Origin: Lysinibacillus irui
GTDB taxonomy: Bacteria; Bacillota; Bacilli; Bacillales_A; Planococcaceae
Assembly: GCF_028877475.1 (NCBI RefSeq)
Contig: NZ_CP113527.1
Span: forward strand, 489,501-553,500
Direction of reading: 5' to 3'
Length of the DNA stretch: 64,000 bases
Shown: one piece after another, positions 8,950 through 18,229 of the stretch
Layout of the letters: each line of letters starts with the position of its first letter
Numbering within the stretch: the first letter of the stretch is position 1
Program-made: the position numbers and the translations under genes
The notes under the pieces: generated by a model
Database searches by the model: none
What the model was told of the DNA's origin: nothing
The model's input: the letters and a program-made list of their open reading frames with translations, nothing else

Positions 8950-10086
8950 ATGAACTTTCAGTTAACAGAAGAGCATGAACAATTACGTGAAATGATTCGT
9001 GATTTTGCGATAAATGAAGTGGCGCCAACAGCGGCAGAACGTGATGAGAATGAAGAATTCGACCGTGCTATTTTCGATAAGATGGCAGAGCTTGGGTTAA
9101 CGGGTATTCCGTGGCCTGAGGAATATGGTGGCGCAGGATTTGATTACCTTGCGTATGTCATTGCTGTCGAGGAATTATCACGTGTTTGTGCTTCAACAGG
9201 GGTAACGTTATCGGCACATACGTCATTGGCAGGCTGGCCACTTTACAAGTTCGGTACAGAAGAACAAAAACAAAAATATCTTCGTCCAATGGCTGAAGGA
9301 AAACATATTGGAGCTTACGGCTTAACAGAACCAGGATCAGGTTCAGATGCAGGCGGCATGAAAACATATGCAAAACGTGATGGCGATGATTATATTTTAA
9401 ATGGCTCAAAAATCTTTATTACAAACGGTGGAGTGGCGGATACATATATTGTATTTGCTGTTACTGATCCAGAGGCAAAACATGGTACATCAGCATTTAT
9501 CGTAGAAGCTGGATTCGAAGGTTTTTCTGTAGGTAAGAAAGAGAAGAAATTAGGGATTCGTTCATCTCCAACAACAGAAATTATTTTTGAAAACTGTCGT
9601 GTGCCAAAAGAAAATCTACTAGGTGCTGAAGGGGAAGGCTTTAAAATTGCTATGACGACACTAGACGGTGGACGTAATGGTATTGCGGCTCAAGCTGTAG
9701 GAATTGCGCAAGGAGCACTTGATGCAGCAGTTGACTACGCAAAAGAACGTGTACAATTTGGTAAACCAATCACTGCCAATCAAGGTGTATCCTTTAAATT
9801 AGCAGATATGGCTACTCAAATTGAGGCTTCTCGACTTCTTACATACCAAGCGGCTTGGTTAGAGTCTAATAACCTACCGTATGGGAAGGCATCTGCAATG
9901 GCGAAATTGATGGCTGGTGATACAGCAATGAGTGTAACGACAGAGGCGGTTCAAGTATTTGGTGGCTATGGTTATACAAAAGATTATCCGGTAGAGCGCT
10001 TTATGCGTGATGCCAAAATTACACAAATTTACGAGGGTACGCAGGAGATTCAACGTCTAGTAATCTCGCGTATGTTAACGAAATAA
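8950..10086 (+). CDS. Acyl-CoA dehydrogenase (AcdA/isobutyryl-CoA type)
   Basis: 378 residues, a paralogue of the preceding dehydrogenase with the same domain order: [14 protein letters not shown] and FITNGG in the flavin domain, then [14 protein letters not shown] and the catalytic Glu in IYEGTQE. It likely oxidises a short or branched acyl-CoA; the B. subtilis equivalent next to fadF is acdA. ATG 8950 follows an AAAAGGGG ribosome site. It is separated from its paralogue by repeat array A but lies only 3 nt from the TetR gene. Pairing with IcmF suggests one dehydrogenase handles butyryl-CoA and the other branched acyl-CoA, which is inference. Confidence 0.9.
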   Translation: MNFQLTEEHEQLREMIRDFAINEVAPTAAERDENEEFDRAIFDKMAELGLTGIPWPEEYGGAGFDYLAYVIAVEELSRVCASTGVTLSAHTSLAGWPLYKFGTEEQKQKYLRPMAEGKHIGAYGLTEPGSGSDAGGMKTYAKRDGDDYILNGSKIFITNGGVADTYIVFAVTDPEAKHGTSAFIVEAGFEGFSVGKKEKKLGIRSSPTTEIIFENCRVPKENLLGAEGEGFKIAMTTLDGGRNGIAAQAVGIAQGALDAAVDYAKERVQFGKPITANQGVSFKLADMATQIEASRLLTYQAAWLESNNLPYGKASAMAKLMAGDTAMSVTTEAVQVFGGYGYTKDYPVERFMRDAKITQIYEGTQEIQRLVISRMLTK

Positions 10087-10089
10087 TCG

Positions 10090-10722
10090 ATGACTGAAAA
10101 AGATAAAAGGCCCCAAGTACAGTCAACCGTAAAAGATGAAAATTTAATCGCCATTCGTCGTGAACAAATGATTCAGGGAGCTATTAAGTTATTTAAAGAA
10201 AAAGGCTTTCACCGTGCTACGACGAGAGAAATTGCAAAAGCTGCTGGCTTTAGTATCGGTACGTTGTATGAGTACATTCGAACTAAAGAAGACGTTCTTT
10301 ATCTTGTATGTGATAGTATTTATCACCATGCGATGGAGCGACTTTCGAGTTACGAGATTAAAGCGGGAACTATCGATGAGTTAAAAGAAATGATTCGAGA
10401 ATATTTCCTGCAAATTGATAGCATGGTTGATGAGCTAACAATCATGTATCAAGAAACCAAATCATTATCAAAAGAAGCACAACGCTATGTATTTAGTAAA
10501 GAATTTGAAATGGTTGCTACATTTGAGCGATTGCTACAGCGTTGTGTACAGTCTGGAGAATTAACAATGACAGACAAGCAAATCCATTTAGCAGCCAATA
10601 ACTTAGTTGTATCAGGACAAAGTTGGGCGTTCCGCAAATGGGCATTACATCGTCAGCATTCAATTGAAGAGTTTATTGATATGCAAATTACATTGTTTAT
10701 TTCAGGCATAAAGGGGTTCTAA
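10090..10722 (+). CDS. TetR/AcrR-family regulator of acyl-CoA genes (FadR-like)
   Basis: 210 residues. Residues about 25-70 form a TetR helix-turn-helix (QMIQGAIKLFKEKGFHRATT, then REIAKAAGFSIGTLYEYIRTKEDVL); the rest is an alpha-helical ligand domain. Members of this type repress fatty-acid degradation genes and are released by acyl-CoA. Two copies of a matching dyad lie before fadF and mmgA, in the unit that includes this gene, suggesting autoregulation. The start lies 3 nt after the dehydrogenase stop and lacks a clear ribosome site, so translational coupling is likely. Confidence 0.85.
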   Translation: MTEKDKRPQVQSTVKDENLIAIRREQMIQGAIKLFKEKGFHRATTREIAKAAGFSIGTLYEYIRTKEDVLYLVCDSIYHHAMERLSSYEIKAGTIDELKEMIREYFLQIDSMVDELTIMYQETKSLSKEAQRYVFSKEFEMVATFERLLQRCVQSGELTMTDKQIHLAANNLVVSGQSWAFRKWALHRQHSIEEFIDMQITLFISGIKGF

Positions 10723-10738
10723 TATTTCGTAAGGGGTT

Positions 10739-10782
10739 TGTCGGTAATTGCATACAGCGACATTGCAATTGCCGGCTTTTTT
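10739..10782 (+). terminator. Terminator or attenuator between the TetR gene and icmF
   Basis: A 12-bp stem (10740-10751 with 10765-10776, two G-U pairs), loop of 13 nt, is followed by six T. It separates icmF from the upstream unit by a partial or full stop. No convincing promoter was seen in the remaining 33 bp before icmF, so read-through may set icmF expression. Confidence 0.8.
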
Positions 10783-10815
10783 CAATTCATTAAGGGGAGA
10801 GAGTGAGGATTTCAT

Positions 10816-13800
10816 ATGACAAAGGTAGAAGTATATCGTCCAAAAAATCATGTACGTTTTGTGACAGCATCGAGTCTTTTTGATGGACATGATGCTTCAG
10901 TCAATATTATGCGACGCATTTTACAATCGAGCGGTGTGGAAGTAATCCATTTAGGTCATAACCGCTCGGTTGAAGAAGTCGTGAATGCTGCGATACAAGA
11001 AGATGCACAAGGTATTGCTGTTTCTTCTTATCAAGGCGGACATATGGAATACTTTAAATATATGTATGATTTACTGCGTGAAAAAGGAGCACCTCATATT
11101 AAAATTTATGGCGGTGGTGGAGGGGTAATTTTACCTCGGGAAATAAAAGAGCTTCATGCATATGGCATTGCAGGAATTTTCTCACCAGAGGATGGCCGTG
11201 TATTAGGGCTACAAGGAATGATCAATGAGCAAATTAAAGGAACAGACTTTCCTACTGCAACAGGTAACTATTTAGAGAAATTAGAGGCATTAACAACAGA
11301 TACGCCAGAAATTTTAGCAAATTTAATAACAGCAGCTGAGTCAAATGATGATGAAGCTACGAAAGAAATGTTGGATGAGGCACGAAAGCGTTCTAAAGGT
11401 ACACCTGTAATGGGGATTACAGGAACAGGTGGAGCAGGGAAATCTTCTTTAACAGATGAACTAATTCGCCGATTCTTAAAGGAATTCCCAGATAAACGTG
11501 TAGCCATTCTGTCCGTTGATCCAACAAAGCAAAAAACGGGTGGGGCATTACTTGGGGATCGAATTCGTATGAATGCTATCTTCAATAACCGTGTTTACAT
11601 GCGTAGTTTAGCAACTCGTGGCTCACGTACGGAATTATCAGCATCGATTGGTGATGTTCTAGATGTTGTACGAGTAGCAGGCTATGATTTAATCATCGTA
11701 GAAACAAGTGGTATTGGTCAAGGTGATGCTGAAATTACAAAATACACGGATCTATCTATGTATGTGATGACAAGTGAATTTGGTGCACCAACACAGCTTG
11801 AGAAAATCGATATGATTGATTTTGCAGATGTTATTGCTATTAATAAATTTGAGCGAAAAGGCTCAGAGGATGCATTACGCCAAGTTCAAAAACAATATCA
11901 ACGTTCAAGAGAGCTTTGGGAAGAATCACTTGATGCTATGCCAGTATACGGTACGATTGCTAGTCAATTTAATGATAAAGGGACCAATGCATTATTCGCA
12001 GCCTTAGTAAATATTATTAATGAGAAAACAGGCTACAATTGGGAAACGAGCTATGAGCAATTTGCTAAGACACAAAAGCAAGATGTTATCATTCCAAATG
12101 ACCGTCGTTATTATTTACGGGAAATTACGGATACAGTTCGTGGCTATCATAAAAAATCAGAACAGCAGGTGGCATTTGCCCGACGTCTGTTCCAATTAGA
12201 AGGGGCCATGGCAGCAGTTAAGGAAAAGGCGCCAGATGATGCTCTTGTCGCATCGCTTGCTTCTTTAGCAGAAGGTGTTAGGGACGAATTAACAGCAGAA
12301 TCCAAGCGTATATTGGATAATTGGCAAGCTTTAAAAGAAGCCTATGCTGGCGATGAGTTTGTGACAAAAGTTCGTGATAAAGAAATTCGCACAATCTTAA
12401 AAACAACCAGTCTTTCTGGTACGAAAATTCCAAAAGTAGTATTGCCAAAGTTTGAGGACTACGGTGAAATATTGCGTTGGGTTTATAAAGAAAATGTGCC
12501 TGGAGAATTCCCATATACAGCAGGAGTTTTCCAATTCAAACGTGAAGGTGAAGATCCAAAGCGTCAATTTGCTGGTGAAGGCACGCCAGAGCGAACAAAT
12601 AAACGCTTCCACTATTTATCGAAGGATGATGATGCAAAGCGTTTATCTACAGCATTTGATTCTGTTACATTGTATGGGGAGGACCCAGATTACCGACCAG
12701 ATATTTATGGTAAGGTCGGCGAATCAGGTGTATCAATCTGTACACTAGAAGATATGAAAAAGCTTTATGCAGGCTTTGATTTATGTGCTCCTTCTACATC
12801 TGTTTCCATGACAATTAATGGTCCAGCACCTATTATTTTAGCCATGTTCATGAATACAGCAATTGATCAACAAGTACAATTGCGTGAGAAAGAGTTAGGA
12901 CGTACTTTGACAGTTGAAGAGTTTACGGAGACACGTGAGAAAACATTGCAGGTTGTGCGTGGAACAGTGCAGGCTGATATTTTAAAAGAAGATCAAGGGC
13001 AAAATACATGTATTTTCTCAACTGAATTTGCTTTACGTATGATGGGTGATATTCAGCAGTACTTCATTGATCATAAAGTGCGTAACTACTATTCAGTTTC
13101 TATTTCCGGCTACCATATTGCAGAGGCTGGAGCAAATCCTATTTCTCAATTAGCCTTTACCTTAGCAAATGGCTTTACGTATGTAGAGTATTATTTAAGT
13201 CGAGGCATGAATATTAATGACTTTGCACCAAACCTATCGTTCTTCTTCTCAAATGGATTAGATCCTGAGTATACAGTTATTGGACGTGTTGCTCGCCGTA
13301 TTTGGGCAATTGTTATGCGTGATAAATATAGTGCGAATGAGCGTGCTCAAAAGCTGAAATATCATATTCAAACATCTGGTCGTAGTCTACACGCACAGGA
13401 GATTGATTTTAATGATATTCGTACAACACTACAGGCATTAATGGCTTTACAAGATAATTGTAACTCATTGCATACTAACGCCTATGATGAGGCTATTACT
13501 ACGCCTACTGAGGAATCAGTGCGCCGTGCGATGGCTATACAAATGATTATTACGAAGGAACATGGTTTAGCGAAAAATGAAAATCCGCTACAAGGTGCGT
13601 TTATTGTAGAAGAGTTGACAGATCTTGTAGAAGAAGCGGTCCTTGAAGAATTTGATCGTATCAATGATCGTGGTGGGGTGCTAGGTGCGATGGAGACGCA
13701 GTACCAACGAGGTAAAATTCAAGAGGAGTCCATGTACTACGAAATGCTAAAGCACTCTGGTGAGTTACCGATTATCGGTGTCAATACTTACTTAAATCCA

Positions 13801-14064
13801 AATCCACCTTCAGATGCAGATATAGATAATATGGAAATTGCCCGTGCCTCAACTGAAGAAAAGGAAACACAAATTCACAATTTACAAGCATTCTGGAAGG
13901 CGCATGAAGGGGAAAGTGAAGCAGCTATTGCACGTTTACAAGAAGTTGCTGTCAATAACGGCAATATTTTTGCTGAGCTGATGGAAACAGTAAAAGTAGC
14001 TAGTTTAGGACAAATTACGAAAGCCTTATATGAAGTAGGTGGACAATATCGTCGTAACATGTAA
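10816..14064 (+). CDS. icmF: Fused isobutyryl-CoA mutase IcmF, adenosylcobalamin-dependent
   Basis: 1082 residues, the full IcmF length. Order: B12-binding domain (1 to about 150; DGHDAS with the lower-ligand His25), a MeaI-type GTPase chaperone (Walker [10 protein letters not shown] near residue 205), then the mutase substrate and radical barrel (about 550-1082). IcmF interconverts isobutyryl-CoA and n-butyryl-CoA; some family members also act on isovaleryl- or pivalyl-CoA. This would funnel valine-derived acyl-CoA into the dehydrogenase, MmgB and MmgA reactions encoded just upstream. The cofactor can be provided by the corrinoid genes at the window start. The ribosome site GTGAGG is 7 nt before ATG 10816; a terminator follows at 14126. 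Confidence 0.95.
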   Translation: MTKVEVYRPKNHVRFVTASSLFDGHDASVNIMRRILQSSGVEVIHLGHNRSVEEVVNAAIQEDAQGIAVSSYQGGHMEYFKYMYDLLREKGAPHIKIYGGGGGVILPREIKELHAYGIAGIFSPEDGRVLGLQGMINEQIKGTDFPTATGNYLEKLEALTTDTPEILANLITAAESNDDEATKEMLDEARKRSKGTPVMGITGTGGAGKSSLTDELIRRFLKEFPDKRVAILSVDPTKQKTGGALLGDRIRMNAIFNNRVYMRSLATRGSRTELSASIGDVLDVVRVAGYDLIIVETSGIGQGDAEITKYTDLSMYVMTSEFGAPTQLEKIDMIDFADVIAINKFERKGSEDALRQVQKQYQRSRELWEESLDAMPVYGTIASQFNDKGTNALFAALVNIINEKTGYNWETSYEQFAKTQKQDVIIPNDRRYYLREITDTVRGYHKKSEQQVAFARRLFQLEGAMAAVKEKAPDDALVASLASLAEGVRDELTAESKRILDNWQALKEAYAGDEFVTKVRDKEIRTILKTTSLSGTKIPKVVLPKFEDYGEILRWVYKENVPGEFPYTAGVFQFKREGEDPKRQFAGEGTPERTNKRFHYLSKDDDAKRLSTAFDSVTLYGEDPDYRPDIYGKVGESGVSICTLEDMKKLYAGFDLCAPSTSVSMTINGPAPIILAMFMNTAIDQQVQLREKELGRTLTVEEFTETREKTLQVVRGTVQADILKEDQGQNTCIFSTEFALRMMGDIQQYFIDHKVRNYYSVSISGYHIAEAGANPISQLAFTLANGFTYVEYYLSRGMNINDFAPNLSFFFSNGLDPEYTVIGRVARRIWAIVMRDKYSANERAQKLKYHIQTSGRSLHAQEIDFNDIRTTLQALMALQDNCNSLHTNAYDEAITTPTEESVRRAMAIQMIITKEHGLAKNENPLQGAFIVEELTDLVEEAVLEEFDRINDRGGVLGAMETQYQRGKIQEESMYYEMLKHSGELPIIGVNTYLNPNPPSDADIDNMEIARASTEEKETQIHNLQAFWKAHEGESEAAIARLQEVAVNNGNIFAELMETVKVASLGQITKALYEVGGQYRRNM

Positions 14065-14125
14065 TGGTAGTTCAAAACTTCATCATTTCTAATAGTTTTA
14101 TTTAATTTTTGTAACTCAAGCATTT

Positions 14126-14160
14126 AGTGTCTAGTCTTTAGATTAGGCACTTCTTTTTAT
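14126..14160 (+). terminator. Terminator after icmF
   Basis: An 8-bp stem (AGTGTCTA with TAGGCACT, one G-U pair) is followed by a T-rich tract. Confidence 0.7.
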
Positions 14161-14206
14161 TTTCGTTATAATAGAAATGTAAAAAAAAGGGGAGGCGCGG
14201 TAGAGG

Positions 14207-14365
14207 ATGAAAGCAGTAATTCACTACATAATTATATTAGCTTTAGTATTGGGAGCCTTTTTCCTGTATAATAAGCAAATTGGCGCTATTCCTTTACTAC
14301 TATTATCTGTCTATTTGTTTTATCTTGGAATAAAAAAAATGCGTAATATAAAAAACAGTAATTGA
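14207..14365 (+). CDS. Small membrane protein, 52 residues, unknown
   Basis: A short frame starts at ATG 14207 with a GTAGAGG ribosome site. The protein has two hydrophobic segments (residues about 5-21 and 26-42) separated by a polar NKQIG turn, and a basic C-terminus (KKMRNIKNSN), so both ends are probably cytoplasmic. I do not recognise the family. It lies between the icmF terminator and rpoE in its own orientation-matched slot. Coding status rests on the ribosome site, the regular hydrophobic pattern and the absence of a competing gene. Confidence 0.55.
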   Translation: MKAVIHYIIILALVLGAFFLYNKQIGAIPLLLLSVYLFYLGIKKMRNIKNSN

Positions 14366-14509
14366 AGCTAGCAAAGGGGCTAAAACTTTGTATATAATGG
14401 GTATTATGCTTATTGTATGGAAAGTACCTTTTGCGTGGCCTTTTTTGCTGCGCTTGGAAAATAAAGCACCATGTAATTTTAATACGTCCATTGTGATGAG
14501 GGAAAGGAA

Positions 14510-15058
14510 GTGCACGAATTGAATTTTCGTGAAATGACAAAGGAACAATTAACAGAAGAATCGTTAATTAACTTAGCTTATGCAGTTTTAAATGAAAAAC
14601 GTGCCTCAGTGTCTTTTAATGATTTGCTAAAAATAATTCAAGAACTTGTAGGCTATAGTGATGAAGAAATGAAATCCCGTCTACTACAATTTTACACAGA
14701 TATCAATATAGATGGCCGTTTCTTATATAATCAAGAAACAGGTTGGGGCTTACGTGAATGGTTTAAAGTTGAGCAAATTGAAGAAGAAACAGCACCTTCA
14801 GTTAAGACTCAAAAGAAAAAATCTAAAGCTGCGTTTGATGAGGATGAGGACCTTGATGATGTAGATCTAGATGAAGAGGATATTGATTTTGACGAAGACT
14901 TCGAAGAGTTCGTTGATGAAGAAGAACTTGATGAAGAAGAAGAGGATAAAGAAGATATCGATTTTGATGATGATGAATTAGAAGACATTGATGAAGAGAT
15001 CGATGAAGACTTTATTGATGAAGAAGAAGAGTTTGAGGAAGAAGAGGAAGAGATCTAA
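14510..15058 (+). CDS. rpoE: RNA polymerase delta subunit
   Basis: 182 residues. The N-terminal domain (1-90, containing SFNDLLKIIQEL, DINIDGRFL and GWGLREWF) matches the folded HARE-HTH domain of Firmicute RpoE. The remainder is an extremely acidic, probably disordered Asp/Glu tail, as in the family. Delta binds core RNA polymerase, displaces nucleic acids and speeds recycling. GTG 14510 is used with GAGGG 7 nt before it; a TTG at 14519 is a possible alternative. The next gene is pyrG, the same order as in B. subtilis. Confidence 0.95.
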   Translation: MHELNFREMTKEQLTEESLINLAYAVLNEKRASVSFNDLLKIIQELVGYSDEEMKSRLLQFYTDINIDGRFLYNQETGWGLREWFKVEQIEEETAPSVKTQKKKSKAAFDEDEDLDDVDLDEEDIDFDEDFEEFVDEEELDEEEEDKEDIDFDDDELEDIDEEIDEDFIDEEEEFEEEEEEI

Positions 15059-15106
15059 TACAGTACTCTTAGAATTTTCTTTCTTTTAAGCTCAATGTAA
15101 AAAATC

Positions 15107-15146
15107 TTGACTTCTACCACGGTTCCGTTTAATCTTTTACTTGGGC
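15107..15146 (+). promoter_or_regulatory. pyrG promoter with GGGC initial transcribed sequence
   Basis: TTGACT (15107-15112), a 17-bp spacer and TAATCT (15130-15135) are followed after 7 nt by GGGCTCC, with +1 at 15143. In B. subtilis pyrG, a transcript beginning GGGC undergoes reiterative G addition when CTP is low; the extra G residues pair with a C-rich tract and prevent termination. The matching C-rich tract is present at 15184-15190. Confidence 0.8.
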
Positions 15147-15180
15147 TCCTTAAAAGAAGGAGAAAGACCGTGTATATAAT

Positions 15181-15220
15181 ACGCTCCCCCTGCAAACCTA
15201 TGCAGGAGGAGCGTTTTTTT
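15181..15220 (+). terminator. pyrG leader attenuator
   Basis: A 14-bp stem (15181-15194 with 15201-15214, one C-A mismatch) and six-base loop are followed by a seven-T run. The ascending arm contains CTCCCCC, the expected target for poly-G added at the transcript start. It controls entry into pyrG by CTP level; it may also end rpoE transcripts. Confidence 0.85.
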
Positions 15221-15498
15221 GTTTTTAACTTTTATTCAGTTTAGTTCTCCCATGCTTTTAATACAGCTATGAATATAAATGTTTTTATTTATTCATGATG
15301 TAAGTAAACGGTACTGAATAGTTGTTAGAGTTTTAAGGTTTAAAGGAAAGTGAAAAGAGATAGAACCGATTACAGCTTCGAATCGACTACGTTTTGTAGA
15401 CATTCTCGGCTTTTCTTTTTTTAGGGTATTAGAATGTAAGTTGTTTTGAACCCTAAATGATTTAGTGATTTAAGTACATCATAAGGAGGAATTTATTC
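15221..15498 (+). other. Distal pyrG leader with a second terminator-like element
   Basis: No gene is seen. At 15352-15422 a closing helix (GAAAAG with CTTTTC) surrounds two small hairpins (CGATT/AATCG and CTAC/GTAG) and is followed by seven T, resembling a branched terminator. A 13-bp palindrome CTAAATGATTTAG lies at 15453-15465, just before the pyrG ribosome site AAGGAGG. A second promoter was searched for by eye and not found with confidence. Confidence 0.45.
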
Positions 15499-17091
15499 AT
15501 GACGAAGTATATTTTTGTAACAGGTGGGGTTGTATCATCTCTTGGAAAAGGGATTGTTGCAGCATCTCTAGGTCGTTTATTAAAAAATCGCGGTTTAGAA
15601 GTTACGATTCAAAAATTTGACCCATATATCAATATAGACCCAGGTACAATGAGCCCTTATCAACATGGTGAAGTATTTGTAACGGATGATGGTGCTGAGG
15701 CTGACTTAGACTTAGGACACTATGAACGTTTCATTGATATTAACCTAGGAAAACATTCTACAGTAACTTCAGGTCGCGTTTATCAATCTGTTTTACAGAA
15801 AGAACGTCGTGGAGATTATAACGGTGGAACAGTTCAAGTAATTCCTCATATTACAAATGAAATCAAAGACCGTATCCAACGCGCTGGTCGTGAAACAAAT
15901 GCAGACGTTGTTATTACAGAGGTTGGAGGAACAGTAGGTGATATTGAATCATTACCATTCCTTGAAGCAATCCGCCAAATGAAAACAAATTTAGGGCATA
16001 ACAATGTAATGTATATTCACTGTACACTTATTCCTTATATTAAAGCAGCTGGTGAGCTTAAAACAAAACCTACACAACATTCTGTAAAAGAATTGCGCTC
16101 TTTAGGAATCCAGCCAAACATTATTGTTGTACGTACAGAACAAGAAGTACCACAAGATATGAAAGAGAAATTAGCATTATTCTGTGATGTTCAACCACAT
16201 GAAATTATTGAATCTCGCGATGCTGAGCATTTATATGAAGTACCATTAAACCTTCACGCACAAGATATAGATGATATCGTTCTTGATCATTTTGGTATTG
16301 AAGCTCCAGAGGCAGATATGGAAGAATGGCGCGAACTTGTAGAAAAGGTGAAGAACTTACCAAATAAAAGAAAGGTAGCATTAGTAGGGAAATATGTAGA
16401 ACTACAAGATGCTTACATTTCAGTAGTTGAGGCATTAAAGCATGCAGGTTATGTATATAATTCTGATATTGAAATTGACTGGATTAATGCAGAACACGTA
16501 GATGCAGATAATGTTGCTTCACTTTTAAAAGGTGCAGACGCAATTTTAGTACCAGGTGGCTTCGGTGATCGTGGTGTGGAAGGCAAAATTTTAGCGACAC
16601 AATATGCACGTGAAAATGATGTACCTTTCTTAGGTATTTGTTTAGGTATGCAATTGGCCACAGTAGAATTTGCTCGTAATGTCCTTGGCCTAAAAGGTGC
16701 ACATTCTACAGAGCTTGATGCCAATACAGAGTATCCAATTATCGATTTCTTACCTGATCAAAACGATAGTGTTGATATCGGTGGTACATTACGTTTAGGA
16801 TTATATCCATGTAAATTAAAAGATGGCTCTAAAGCAAGCACAGCTTACGGCAAAGAGCTTGTTTATGAGCGTCACCGTCATCGCTATGAATTTAATAATG
16901 AATACCGTGAAGCAATGGAAGCAGCTGGTCTTGTCTTCTCAGGTACAAGCCCTGATGGCAAATTGGTTGAAATTATTGAGCTACCAGAAAACAATTTCTT
17001 TGTAGCATGTCAATTCCACCCAGAGCTAGTTTCACGTCCAAATCGTCCACAACCATTGTTCCGTGATTTTATCGGTGCAACATTTAAATAA
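15499..17091 (+). CDS. pyrG: CTP synthase
   Basis: 530 residues, standard length. The N-terminal synthetase domain begins [12 protein letters not shown] (P-loop) and has the allosteric/UTP motifs; the C-terminal class I glutamine amidotransferase domain has the nucleophile Cys381 in GICLGMQ and the His/Glu pair in FHPELVSRP. It makes CTP from UTP, ATP and glutamine. AAGGAGG precedes ATG 15499. Expression is probably set by the CTP-sensing leader upstream. A bidirectional terminator separates it from the convergent DUF2529 gene. Confidence 0.98.
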   Translation: MTKYIFVTGGVVSSLGKGIVAASLGRLLKNRGLEVTIQKFDPYINIDPGTMSPYQHGEVFVTDDGAEADLDLGHYERFIDINLGKHSTVTSGRVYQSVLQKERRGDYNGGTVQVIPHITNEIKDRIQRAGRETNADVVITEVGGTVGDIESLPFLEAIRQMKTNLGHNNVMYIHCTLIPYIKAAGELKTKPTQHSVKELRSLGIQPNIIVVRTEQEVPQDMKEKLALFCDVQPHEIIESRDAEHLYEVPLNLHAQDIDDIVLDHFGIEAPEADMEEWRELVEKVKNLPNKRKVALVGKYVELQDAYISVVEALKHAGYVYNSDIEIDWINAEHVDADNVASLLKGADAILVPGGFGDRGVEGKILATQYARENDVPFLGICLGMQLATVEFARNVLGLKGAHSTELDANTEYPIIDFLPDQNDSVDIGGTLRLGLYPCKLKDGSKASTAYGKELVYERHRHRYEFNNEYREAMEAAGLVFSGTSPDGKLVEIIELPENNFFVACQFHPELVSRPNRPQPLFRDFIGATFK

Positions 17092-17096
17092 ATTAA

Positions 17097-17131
17097 AAAG
17101 AGTTGTCTCGTTTATTGAGACAACTCTTTTA
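17097..17131 (+). terminator. Bidirectional terminator between pyrG and the DUF2529 gene
   Basis: An 11-bp perfect stem (AGAGTTGTCTC with GAGACAACTCT) is flanked by A and T runs on both sides, serving both convergent genes. Confidence 0.9.
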
Positions 17132-17142
17132 TTTTGAATAGC

Positions 17143-17673
17143 TTACAGTTCTTCCTCGTCAAAGCCGAGCATTTCGTCATAAGCAATTTTTACTGCCTCG
17201 TATACAAAAAGGCCAGCCATTGCATGAGGAACAACAATTCGTTGTCCTAAATCATTTGGTAACAACCCGCCTTTGACACGTGTAGAGATATACGTATAGG
17301 CCAAATCTGCAAGAGGATTTTCTGCATCGGCTAGTTCACTAGCTACAGCAGCAAAAGGAATAAAACGTTTATTTAATTCTTGGGCTAAAGCGAGTGCCTC
17401 CGGATCTTGTGCACTACGTGTAAAAATACAAACGCGGTCGGCTTCTGTTAAGCTTGTATCCGAAGTCCATGGAGCTAGCTTGTTAAATGGTTCGACTGCT
17501 TGGAGTGCATTGAACTCTACAACTTGCATTTCACCAAAGCAGATGAAATATACGTGACCCTCACCAATGGCTGCTTGTGCAAGTAGCCTTGCTGTCTCCT
17601 CGATGGCATCCTCTTCATTTTGGGTTATTCTTTGTAATAATCCACTTAATTGTGTTGTTAGTATTTTTGACAT
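17143..17673 (-). CDS. ywjG: DUF2529 protein, YwjG homologue
   Basis: 176 residues. It matches the uncharacterised DUF2529/YwjG family by position (between pyrG and spo0F, opposite strand, as in B. subtilis) and by sequence character: alternating beta-alpha pattern with a SIS-like (sugar isomerase) look (VYFICFGEMQ, DRVCIFTRSAQDPEAL, RIVVPHAMAGLFVYE). Function is unknown. Its ribosome site AGAGGTGG lies inside a perfect 13-bp inverted repeat directly before the start codon. Confidence 0.85.
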   Translation of the reverse strand: MSKILTTQLSGLLQRITQNEEDAIEETARLLAQAAIGEGHVYFICFGEMQVVEFNALQAVEPFNKLAPWTSDTSLTEADRVCIFTRSAQDPEALALAQELNKRFIPFAAVASELADAENPLADLAYTYISTRVKGGLLPNDLGQRIVVPHAMAGLFVYEAVKIAYDEMLGFDEEEL

Positions 17674-17674
17674 G

Positions 17675-17707
17675 TTTCCACCTCTATCAATATTATAGAG
17701 GTGGAAA
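17675..17707 (-). promoter_or_regulatory. Perfect 13-bp inverted repeat enclosing the DUF2529 ribosome site
   Basis: TTTCCACCTCTAT (17675-17687), a 7-nt loop and ATAGAGGTGGAAA (17695-17707). On the minus-strand message the arm AUAGAGGUGGAAA ends one base before AUG and contains the Shine-Dalgarno sequence, so the hairpin would block ribosome entry. It could instead be a protein operator in the DNA; sequence alone does not decide. Confidence 0.7.
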
Positions 17708-17828
17708 AGATAGAAAGCAAAAGCAGATAATTTATAATACTAGAAGGTATTAAGCTGAAAAAGGAGAATTATACATAATAACGAAAGTATTTGTGTAAGA
17801 CTAAAAATAAAAAAGGGCGGAATGCGAT

Positions 17829-18188
17829 GTGAAACGATTACTTATTGTCGATGATCAGCAGGGGATTCGTTTACTTTTAAATGAAGTGCTGAAAAAGGAA
17901 GGTTATATTACATATTTAGCGGCTAATGGTTCAGAGGCATTAAAGTATGCAGATGAGCAAAAAATGGATTGTGTTTTATTGGATATGAAAATCCCTGGTA
18001 TGGACGGTATTGAAATTTTGAAGCGTTTAAAAGAAAAGTTTCCAAAGCTCCCTGTCTTTATGATGACAGCCTATGGCGAGTTAGATGTGGTAAAAGAAGC
18101 TTTAGAATTAGGAGCTATTCGTTACTTTACAAAACCATTTGATATTTTTGAAGTACGTGATGAGGTAAATAAAGCTTTACAGGTGTAA
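17829..18188 (+). CDS. spo0F: Sporulation response regulator Spo0F
   Basis: 119 residues: a stand-alone receiver domain with no output domain. Acidic pocket DD (8-9), phospho-acceptor Asp52 in LLDMKIPGMDG, conserved Thr in MTAYG and Lys in FTKPFD. Spo0F accepts phosphate from sporulation kinases and passes it to Spo0B, then Spo0A. The start is GTG 17829 with GGGCGG/GCGATGT upstream; the ribosome site is weak. The position between DUF2529 and fbaA is the same as in B. subtilis. An AAAGGAGAA element at about 17760 could be part of a sigma-H promoter, but its -10 match is poor. Confidence 0.95.
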   Translation: MKRLLIVDDQQGIRLLLNEVLKKEGYITYLAANGSEALKYADEQKMDCVLLDMKIPGMDGIEILKRLKEKFPKLPVFMMTAYGELDVVKEALELGAIRYFTKPFDIFEVRDEVNKALQV

Positions 18189-18221
18189 AAAGCAGGCAGT
18201 GGACACACGGCCTGTTTTTTT
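18187..18221 (+). terminator. Terminator after spo0F
   Basis: AAAAAGCAGGC (18187-18197) pairs with GCCTGTTTTT (18210 onward); the right arm merges into a T run. Confidence 0.8.
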
Positions 18222-18229
18222 CTGTCAGT

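Noticed and set aside
17740-17828. Sigma-H promoter for spo0F
   Set aside because: AAAGGAGAA resembles the -35 element, but the -10 region (ACGAAAG) fits poorly; not strong enough to list as a feature.
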